Part shown: piece by piece, positions 29,564 to 34,889 of the stretch
How the letters are laid out: each line of letters starts with the position of its first letter
Numbering within the stretch: position 1 is the stretch's first letter
Source: a virus
Length of the DNA stretch: 34,889 bases
IMG/VR virus record: IMGVR_UViG_3300022602_004010
Span: 1 to 34,889 of that record
Strand: one strand, 5' to 3'
Program-made: the position numbers and the translations under genes
The notes under the pieces: model-generated
Database searches by the model: none
What the model was told of the DNA's origin: nothing
The model's input: the letters and a program-made list of their open reading frames with translations, nothing else

Positions 29564-30541
29564 TTATAAAGTGTAGTTCCAATAATCTTTCAGCATGTGA
29601 CTGCGATTTTCTGCTGGCAACATGACATTTTTTGGACCGCTAAATCCGCACATGTTACAAACACGTTCAGGACTGCGTTGACGTTCAAACCAGGCAGCGA
29701 TTTCACTGTCGGTGCTGGTGGGACCAACTGTTTTGTAGTCCTGCAAAAACGGCTGCCAGTAGTTTTTGTCAGCAATATTGAAAGTGTTTAATGTGTGTTC
29801 TAGCACACCCATGGGCGGGCATTTCCATAATGTCCCACGATAAAGAGTCACAAACTCTTTGGCTTGGCACTGCTTGTGACTGTGTTCGTACCACTTGTCG
29901 GTGTAGTCATAAACCGGAGTCATTTCTTCTGCAAATCCCGAATAGTGTGTGCACCAGGGCAGTCGGTATTGTTCGCAGGTGGCTAGAACCATTCTGGTAT
30001 CACGTCCGTTGACATTTAGAATATACCAAATTTTTGTGTTGTTCTCATATTCGTCCAACCACAGGCGCCATTCTGCTGTTTTGACCCTGGGCCGCGACAG
30101 ATGATATTCTACCACACGTTGTTTTAGCAATTCGACATTTTCGCGCACTTTGCTCAAGTAAGGTTCCACACCGGTCTGTATACTCACGATGGTGTTCAGG
30201 CCCACGCGGTCTTCGTCAAACAGGGTTGGGATGTGGTCAAACATTCTATCGATGTAATAGCCGTTTGTGTTTACACTTATGCCCGGTCTCGGTCCCCATA
30301 CTTCTCGAGTCATTTCGGCCCAGCGTGCAAATTCCGGATGCAACAGTGGCTCACCACCAAACAGGCCCACGATATCGGGGTCCAGTTTTTCACTCCAGAA
30401 CTGCATCCACTCGCGACTTTCGTCTACTCCCACTAGGCCTTTTATTTTTTTATGATTGCTGTGTGTGATACATCCAACACAGGCCAGATTACAACTGCGT
30501 ATGATCGGCAAGTCTAGATGTTCAAATTTGATTCGTTCCAT
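29564..30541 (-). CDS. radical SAM protein (SPASM-type Cys in the C-terminal half)
   Basis: 325 residues from ATG 30541, which overlaps the nuclease stop (TAATG); an upstream GTG at 30580 would sit inside that gene. SAM motif CNLACVGC (Cys17, 21, 24) begins only 16 residues from the N-terminus, followed by FGGEPLLHPEF and VNTNGYY. Later Cys residues (WCTHY, KQCQAKEF, WKCPPMG, CNMCGF) are placed like the auxiliary clusters of SPASM or twitch enzymes. The architecture differs from the other two radical SAM proteins here, which carry their extra Cys before the barrel. Function unknown; peptide or sugar modification is typical of the class. Confidence 0.87.
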   Translation of the reverse strand: MERIKFEHLDLPIIRSCNLACVGCITHSNHKKIKGLVGVDESREWMQFWSEKLDPDIVGLFGGEPLLHPEFARWAEMTREVWGPRPGISVNTNGYYIDRMFDHIPTLFDEDRVGLNTIVSIQTGVEPYLSKVRENVELLKQRVVEYHLSRPRVKTAEWRLWLDEYENNTKIWYILNVNGRDTRMVLATCEQYRLPWCTHYSGFAEEMTPVYDYTDKWYEHSHKQCQAKEFVTLYRGTLWKCPPMGVLEHTLNTFNIADKNYWQPFLQDYKTVGPTSTDSEIAAWFERQRSPERVCNMCGFSGPKNVMLPAENRSHMLKDYWNYTL

Positions 30542-31251
30542 TATGTGCTTAGATAATATAATTCTACTCGTTTGTTCCACTCCTCAGTCCAATACTGAAA
30601 CTCGTCTCCTTCGACAACAAATTCAAGGTATTCGGGCCGGGAATACGTCTGATCTTCCAATAATCGAGGCTGAACTGCCATCAAAATTACACCGGTTGAA
30701 ATATCAGTGCCGTGAGTGTTATTGTGTGCGGCTGCATAGGCTGCCAGTTGAATAAAATAGTCGCCGATGTGTTCACGCTTTTTGGGTTTGTTGCTTTGTT
30801 TGAAATCCAGTATAGCTGGCCGACCTTTCCAAACTCCAATGCAGTCTGTGGTACCAGCATACAAGCCCGAATAGTAAACTGGGACTTCACTGCCCCAAAA
30901 TTCATCCACATTGCACAAGCCTTCTAGTATGACTTGTGCGGCCATAAACCAAGAAGGATGCGCATAAGGATTTGACGGCAGGGGTTTCATGTCATTGCTA
31001 AGAATATAACTTTCAAGATAACTGTGCATACGTGTGCCACGATTGGCAGCTTCTGTGGTTATTGCTTGTGCACGGTCATGACCAATAGCATCTCGCCAAC
31101 GTTGTAATGCTTCTCGTTTTTCTGCCGGAGCAGTCCTATCTAGTATAGTGGTCACGCTGGGCACCTTGGCGCCATCAGGTAAACAATAGTGTCTCTTGCC
31201 TTCTATGGTGGTTCGAGACAAGGGCTTGTAATCGTATTTGGGATTAATCAT
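30541..31251 (-). CDS. PD-(D/E)XK nuclease (RecB/Cas4-like exonuclease)
   Basis: 236 residues. The core reads GTTDCIGVWKG (metal Asp), AILDFKQSNK (D-x-K) and a Gln-containing helix (DYFIQLAAYAAAHN), the usual order of the PD-(D/E)XK fold used by RecB-type exonucleases. Upstream PSVTTILDRTAP and RGTRMHSYLESYIL supply the helical cap. The four Cys of Fe-S Cas4 enzymes are absent. Likely role: end processing in recombination or host-DNA breakdown. Overlaps the start of the radical SAM gene by one base and follows the glycosyltransferase-like gene by 6 bases. Confidence 0.85.
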   Translation of the reverse strand: MINPKYDYKPLSRTTIEGKRHYCLPDGAKVPSVTTILDRTAPAEKREALQRWRDAIGHDRAQAITTEAANRGTRMHSYLESYILSNDMKPLPSNPYAHPSWFMAAQVILEGLCNVDEFWGSEVPVYYSGLYAGTTDCIGVWKGRPAILDFKQSNKPKKREHIGDYFIQLAAYAAAHNNTHGTDISTGVILMAVQPRLLEDQTYSRPEYLEFVVEGDEFQYWTEEWNKRVELYYLST

Positions 31252-31257
31252 TGTGCA

Positions 31258-32316
31258 TTATAACATAGATTCAATTTGTTTAGCAGCCTGTGTTGTCCAT
31301 ACCGTGTTCATGATATGTTGGTAATTGTGTTCGACTATGGGCTGTATCTTTTCAAATATTTCAAGTTGTGGTTGACTGCATAGATATTTGACCTGTTCAA
31401 ATGCTGCCGCAAATCGCTTGTGGTTGTCTTTTATAAGATCATAACTTTCATCAATGATGCCGTTGAAAGTTTGAAAGCCCTGTGCACGTAGATTTTCTAA
31501 AAATCTATAACCGGTAAAGGCCACAAACAGTCTACGTGCTATCATGGGCTTGGCAGTTTTTTCTGTGTAAAAACTGATTGAGTTATCATCTCCGGTTTCG
31601 GCCACAATGCTGTAGGCAGTATCATTATACACCTGTATGGGAATTATTCTGCTGAGACTGGTTTCGATATGATGATATCGTGCACGACTCACTGTGGTTG
31701 CGGGATGATCCAACACAGTGACACCGGTCTCCCAGATGTAATAATTGCCCACATTGAACTCGTTGCCTTGCCATCGGTCTCCGTAAGGTATAATAAATTG
31801 ATCCTGTAGATGATTTTCCACAACCAACTGATATACAAAATCTCGATGTGGTTTTGATTTACCAAGCAAGGCATCAAAACTTTTTGGCTTGACCGTGTAA
31901 GGTGTAATTTTTGCCAGTTTGTTGGGCAGTTCTTTATAGACCCAGGAGGTGGTTTTGTACCAGTCGCCCCAAAACATAATATTAAAACGTATAGGCGAGT
32001 CGTTTACTGTGCCAGGCAACACATAATAAACATTGTCACGGTGTGAACGTTTCCAAATATCCCAGTGATAATAATGCAGTTCGCTTTCAATGGAAAACAC
32101 ATATCTACTGACTGCGCTTAGTTGTTGTATTTTATCTTCGTAAGCGATATCGCTATCGTAATCGCACTGTAGTCGATGTCCGGTAAATGCCAATTTGACT
32201 GGATCTGCACTTGATAAAAATACTGCCAGGCTACGACACAATGTATAGGGTTGTCGAAAATTGATTTGTTGTAACCATTCAAGATCTATGCGGTCGCAGT
32301 CGCGATAAATTATCAT
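31258..32316 (-). CDS. glycosyltransferase-like protein
   Basis: 352 residues from ATG 32316, overlapping the iscA stop (ATGA). The C-terminal third has [20 protein letters not shown] followed by [19 protein letters not shown] and [14 protein letters not shown], the pattern of a phage/bacterial family resembling FUT/exostosin-type transferases (...TEK..KP...PF...G...L...GF.TF...WDESYD). The N-terminal part is unassigned. Nucleotide-sugar donor and acceptor are unknown. Its coupling to Fe-S assembly and radical SAM genes makes modification of a peptide or surface glycan possible. Assignment rests on motif resemblance only. Confidence 0.6.
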   Translation of the reverse strand: MIIYRDCDRIDLEWLQQINFRQPYTLCRSLAVFLSSADPVKLAFTGHRLQCDYDSDIAYEDKIQQLSAVSRYVFSIESELHYYHWDIWKRSHRDNVYYVLPGTVNDSPIRFNIMFWGDWYKTTSWVYKELPNKLAKITPYTVKPKSFDALLGKSKPHRDFVYQLVVENHLQDQFIIPYGDRWQGNEFNVGNYYIWETGVTVLDHPATTVSRARYHHIETSLSRIIPIQVYNDTAYSIVAETGDDNSISFYTEKTAKPMIARRLFVAFTGYRFLENLRAQGFQTFNGIIDESYDLIKDNHKRFAAAFEQVKYLCSQPQLEIFEKIQPIVEHNYQHIMNTVWTTQAAKQIESML

Positions 32317-32636
32317 ATTCGAAAACTTTCCCCACAACCGCAACGATCGCGCTCGTTGGGATTGAGGAATTTAAATCCCTCATTTAAACCTTCACGTACA
32401 TAATCCACAGTCATGCCATTGAGGTATACCGCGGATTTTTTATCAACCAAGACTGCAAAATCGGGTTGTGCATAATTTATGCTAGATTCATCTGCCAGAT
32501 ATTGATCCACATATTCTAACACATAGGCCAAGCCCGAGCAACCCGTGGTCTTGACTGCCAAGCGTATTCCTACTCCACCACGCTTGGCCAATAATCGTTT
32601 AACTTTGTTTGTGGCCGCTTCAGTTAGCGTGATCAT
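32313..32636 (-). CDS. iscA: IscA/ErpA-type Fe-S carrier
   Basis: 107 residues, A-type carrier. All three cluster ligands are present: Cys33 in TTGCSGLAY and Cys99, Cys101 in CGCGESF. Takes a [2Fe-2S] or [4Fe-4S] cluster from a scaffold and delivers it to apo-enzymes. Overlaps the iscU reading frame by 17 bases and the next gene by 4, so the two Fe-S genes are translated together. ErpA, IscA and SufA cannot be told apart with certainty from sequence alone. Confidence 0.95.
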   Translation of the reverse strand: MITLTEAATNKVKRLLAKRGGVGIRLAVKTTGCSGLAYVLEYVDQYLADESSINYAQPDFAVLVDKKSAVYLNGMTVDYVREGLNEGFKFLNPNERDRCGCGESFRI

Positions 32637-33003
32637 GCTTTTTTCTATAATCTTCTACTGCCGCCTTGATGGCGTCTTCGGCAAGAATGGAACAGTGGAT
32701 TTTGACTGGGGGGAGAGCAAGCTCTTCAGCAATTGTGCTATTACTGATAGTTCTTGCTTGGTCCAACGTTTTGCCTTTAACCCATTCTGTAACAAGAGAG
32801 CTTGACGCAATCGCTGAACCACAACCATATGTCTTGAATCTGGCGTCTGTGATGATTCCATTTTCAACCTTTATCTGAAGTTTCATTACATCTCCGCAGG
32901 CAGGTGCTCCCACCATGCCGGTACCTATAGTGTCATCTATTTCAAATTTTCCCACATTACGAGGATTTTCGTAATGGTCAATGACCTTTTCACTGTATGC
33001 CAT
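32620..33003 (-). CDS. iscU: IscU Fe-S scaffold
   Basis: 127 residues, full E. coli IscU length. Cys36 and Asp38 in GAPACGDV, Cys60 in [11 protein letters not shown], His102-Cys103 in VKIHCSIL, and the HscA-recognition motif LPPVK (96-100). Nothing essential is missing, so it should assemble clusters using the host IscS desulphurase and HscAB. The phage does not encode those here. Placed 9 bases after the radical SAM gene at 33013-34191 and overlapping iscA. Full IscU plus IscA next to radical SAM genes points to Fe-S supply for those enzymes. Confidence 0.96.
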   Translation of the reverse strand: MAYSEKVIDHYENPRNVGKFEIDDTIGTGMVGAPACGDVMKLQIKVENGIITDARFKTYGCGSAIASSSLVTEWVKGKTLDQARTISNSTIAEELALPPVKIHCSILAEDAIKAAVEDYRKKHDHAN

Positions 33004-33012
33004 ACTGCCTCC

Positions 33013-34191
33013 TTAAAAGTATTCTGCCAATTCAGGCACAACTGCGCCAACTGATTGATTCCTGTTTTGATCTAGTATTGTTGTGTATCTTTTAAAACGT
33101 TCAAATCGTGCTTGATCAAAATTGTCCTGTTCAAGAGTGACAATTAAATTTTGTATTCCCGGACGAGCCTGTGCTCCCGCTATGTCCAACGCCGCAGTCA
33201 ATTGTTCAATCAACATGGGTCTTAGTTTTACAGGAACATTGTCTAGTGCCAACTCATCTATTCCGCCCACTATGTTGATACCATGATTGTCCTTGGCAGT
33301 GGGATAATTATCAATTACAAATTGTACTAGATCTGGTACATTGAAAATATTGTATATGCTTATACAACTGCCAAACATCAGATAGTGATGCATCACTTGT
33401 TTTATATTTTCTGTCACTGTTGCAAAGTCTGATCCGGATCTAATATAGTCATTTACGGCTGCGGTTCCATCTAGACTCACTGCCAACGTCAAATGTTGAA
33501 ATCTATTTAATATCGTTAAAAACCGGTCCGACAAATGATTTAGACTGGTATTGATAACCAAGTTTACTTCAGGATTTACATCAGCCAATTGATTTAACAA
33601 CGCCAGGTTCAATGGCTCCACCAACGGTTCGCCACCAGCAAGATAAACTTTGGTTATATCTTCTGTAATTTCAACTGCATGATTGATCCTCGGATTGTCC
33701 ACAGTCCAAAACTTGTCAGGCCATTTCGCTGTCAACTTTGAATATTCTTGATTGATACTGCTACTGCTTCCACTATTGCACATACGACATTTCAATGTGC
33801 AGGTATTACTGTATCTTAGATCATAACTAATAGGAGTTATGGGTCGATTCTGTTGAAAAAACTGTATGTTTCTTTTTAGTTTAATTGACTCGAGGTAACC
33901 AGTGGAATTGAGCCAAACATTTGTTTCAGACAGTCTGGGACTTCTAATTCCTTGATCTTCAAGTTGATAGCAACTTGCACACTGTTTCGGCTTTAGGCCA
34001 TTCAACATCTGTGTTCTAATAGAGTTCATTGTACTAGAATTGAAACTATCAAAACTGTTTTGATCCGGCGTATCAAATTGTTTTTCGTTCGAGTAGCAAC
34101 AGATGTTGTGTTGCCCTTGCATGTTCTTTTCTTGATGCACAAAAGGCAAAGCACAAAATGTGCCTGCCTGTGTCAATTGATTTAAGTCCAC
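33013..34191 (-). CDS. radical SAM protein with N-terminal auxiliary Cys clusters (twitch/SPASM-like)
   Basis: 392 residues from GTG 34191; a later ATG would cut off the conserved FCALPF start. SAM motif CTLKCRMC (Cys131, 135, 138), LAGGEPLVEP and VINTSLNHL. Before the barrel: Cys13, Cys31-Cys32 and Cys71-x2-Cys74 with the same 18-residue spacing as the protein at 18844-20133, although overall identity is low. Two paralogous N-terminally clustered enzymes in one phage suggest different substrates. Directly upstream of iscU and iscA. Substrate unknown; peptide modification is the usual role for the class. Confidence 0.87.
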   Translation of the reverse strand: MDLNQLTQAGTFCALPFVHQEKNMQGQHNICCYSNEKQFDTPDQNSFDSFNSSTMNSIRTQMLNGLKPKQCASCYQLEDQGIRSPRLSETNVWLNSTGYLESIKLKRNIQFFQQNRPITPISYDLRYSNTCTLKCRMCNSGSSSSINQEYSKLTAKWPDKFWTVDNPRINHAVEITEDITKVYLAGGEPLVEPLNLALLNQLADVNPEVNLVINTSLNHLSDRFLTILNRFQHLTLAVSLDGTAAVNDYIRSGSDFATVTENIKQVMHHYLMFGSCISIYNIFNVPDLVQFVIDNYPTAKDNHGINIVGGIDELALDNVPVKLRPMLIEQLTAALDIAGAQARPGIQNLIVTLEQDNFDQARFERFKRYTTILDQNRNQSVGAVVPELAEYF

Positions 34192-34192
34192 T

Positions 34193-34324
34193 TTATCTTA
34201 TATCCGCCGTGTGTTTATGTTTAACTGACTTTTTTAGTATCTTAAACCAAACTTGTTTCTCTCGGGCTATGTCATGTTGGAATATTGCCTTATAGAGTTT
34301 TTTACGCAACTTACGCAGTTTCAT
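34193..34324 (-). CDS. tiny basic protein
   Basis: 43 residues from ATG 34324, one base after the stop of the secreted Gly/Tyr-rich protein (TAATATG). Very basic (MKLRKLRKKLYKAIF ... WFKILKKSVKHKH), one amphipathic helix. A longer version starting at 34474 would overlap the neighbour by 150 bases and has no support. Could be a nucleic-acid binder, a membrane-active peptide, or the substrate of the adjacent radical SAM enzyme, whose start follows at once. None of these is demonstrated. Confidence 0.55.
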   Translation of the reverse strand: MKLRKLRKKLYKAIFQHDIAREKQVWFKILKKSVKHKHTADIR

Positions 34325-34325
34325 A

Positions 34326-34643
34326 TTAGTTTGGAACCAGTGCCATCTTTTGTGTATTGGTTTGTGGATCTGTAATCTGTTGCCAGTGATAACCAGCTGG
34401 TGGTTGTGCATATACTGGGGAAGGTTGTACCACAACTGGGGGTGCCGCATAAACAACACCAGGTTGTTCAACAACTACAGTACGTGGTTGAGCCAGTTCA
34501 TAGCCAATTACTCCGCCAACTAGTGCAGGAGCAACCCAACCAGCACCGTAGCCACCACGGTAATAGCCACCACGATAGCAACAGGCTTCTGCGCTTGCGG
34601 TTAATACTGATGCCAAAATTACAAGTGATAGGATTTTTTTCAT
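34326..34643 (-). CDS. secreted Gly/Tyr- and Pro-rich small protein
   Basis: 105 residues. Signal peptide: Lys2-Lys3, hydrophobic core to about 15, cleavage probably at SAEA-CC near residue 20 (a lipobox-like LTASAEAC is not canonical). Then RGGYYRGGYGAGW, a hydrophobic glycine patch (ALVGGVIGYELAQP) and Pro/Val/Gln-rich repeats (QPGVVYAAPPVVVQP). Resembles small periplasmic or outer-membrane proteins of bacteria with a glycine-zipper patch. Strong ribosome-binding site (AAAAGGAG) and a late-type AATAAATA 28 bases before ATG 34643. Host interaction or lysis are possible roles. Confidence 0.82.
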   Translation of the reverse strand: MKKILSLVILASVLTASAEACCYRGGYYRGGYGAGWVAPALVGGVIGYELAQPRTVVVEQPGVVYAAPPVVVQPSPVYAQPPAGYHWQQITDPQTNTQKMALVPN

Positions 34644-34670
34644 GTTACACTCCTTTTAAGTAGTATACAA

Positions 34671-34678
34671 TATTTATT
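34671..34678 (-). promoter_or_regulatory. late-promoter-like octamer (AATAAATA)
   Basis: Minus-strand TTAATAAATATTG 28 bases before ATG 34643, in the 56-base gap after the partial gene at the right edge. First promoter candidate of the unit running to 29564. Confidence 0.5.
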
Positions 34679-34699
34679 AACTAAAGTCTAAGGATTTGG

Positions 34700-34889
34700 T
34701 TAACCAACGGCTTTTTTGGCCATTTTTTCTACAGTTTTTTCTGCGTTGGGTTTTGATCCGCCGCCAGTGGATCCGCCACCTTCACCGTCTGGGGTTTCGG
34801 TTTCGTTCTTTTTAAATATGATAATATTTTCGCCAGTGATACTGTCGGTGCTCAATTTTTCAACTACATTATCTAATGCACCCGAATCA
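34700..34889 (-). CDS. C-terminus of an unidentified protein (runs off right edge)
   Basis: Last 62 codons of a gene that enters from the right and stops with TAA at 34702-34700. Reads DSGALDNVVEKLSTDSITGE, then a charged stretch, a Gly/Ser-rich linker (GEGGGSTGGGSK) and a basic end (EKTVEKMAKKAVG). The linker plus basic tail is common at the end of virion scaffold or capsid-associated proteins, but no family can be named from this fragment. Confidence 0.65.
   Translation of the reverse strand, partial: DSGALDNVVEKLSTDSITGENIIIFKKNETETPDGEGGGSTGGGSKPNAEKTVEKMAKKAVG

Noticed and set aside
34325-34474. Longer 93-residue version of the tiny basic protein
   Set aside because: Would overlap the secreted Gly/Tyr-rich gene by 150 bases; the ATG at 34324 directly after that stop explains the frame better.
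1-34889. Bacterial chromosome or genomic island instead of phage
   Set aside because: PAAR, fibre-like proteins, nrdA-nrdB with a homing endonuclease, T4-type late motifs and one-strand packing are phage features; no ribosomal, tRNA or core bacterial genes appear.

Overview
This window looks like a piece of a large, strictly lytic-type tailed phage of the marine T4-like (myovirus) kind, not a bacterial chromosome. Every gene I accept lies on the minus strand. They are packed with 1-20 base overlaps (ATGA, TAATG). Virion genes (PAAR spike tip, Ala/Asn-rich and beta-solenoid fibre-like proteins, a four-helix membrane protein) are mixed with nucleotide and repair genes (class I ribonucleotide reductase, glutaredoxin, UV endonuclease, DexA-like exonuclease, PD-(D/E)XK nuclease) and host-derived auxiliary genes (Hsp20, ClpS, IscU, IscA, radical SAM enzymes). 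Minus-strand octamers of the type NATAAATA or CTAAATA recur 15-30 bases before virion genes and resemble T4-type late promoters. Three sigma70-like promoters precede a repair gene, a membrane protein gene and a radical SAM unit. The host is not identifiable from the sequence; a marine proteobacterium is a reasonable guess. No tRNA, CRISPR array, integrase or insertion sequence was seen, and no stretch over 300 bases lacks a gene.

Layout, in the direction of transcription (right to left). 34889-34700: C-terminus of an unidentified protein. 34643-29564: secreted Gly/Tyr-rich protein, tiny basic protein, radical SAM protein, IscU, IscA, glycosyltransferase-like protein, PD-(D/E)XK nuclease, second radical SAM protein. 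29529-21138: fibre-like protein, conserved small protein, nrdA, GIY-YIG homing endonuclease, nrdB, small protein, glutaredoxin, LSm-like small protein, PAAR protein, large tail-tip-like protein. 21014-20409: secreted SleB-type wall hydrolase. 20366-18432: small protein, third radical SAM protein (N-terminal Cys clusters), beta-sandwich protein. 18401-17331: UV endonuclease. 17223-10685: virion block with an Ala/Asn-rich fibre, a sedolisin-type peptidase, two small proteins and a beta-solenoid fibre. 10621-9161: membrane protein. 9055-7208: Hsp20, ClpS, cytidylyltransferase, DexA-like exonuclease. 7067-338: an eight-gene operon of small-molecule enzymes. 281-1: start of a virion-like protein.

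Three things stand out. First, the 7067-338 operon (DUF2061 membrane protein, AMP-forming acyl ligase, 2OG-Fe-like oxygenase, degenerate PP-loop protein, short-chain reductase, beta-keto acid cleavage enzyme, two acyl-CoA-dehydrogenase-like proteins) reads as a complete acyl or beta-keto-acid pathway that I cannot match to any known phage module. Second, an apparently active, prodomain-less sedolisin sits inside the fibre genes with a virion-style C-terminal tail. Third, IscU and IscA are coupled to radical SAM genes, suggesting that the phage brings its own Fe-S supply for its own enzymes.
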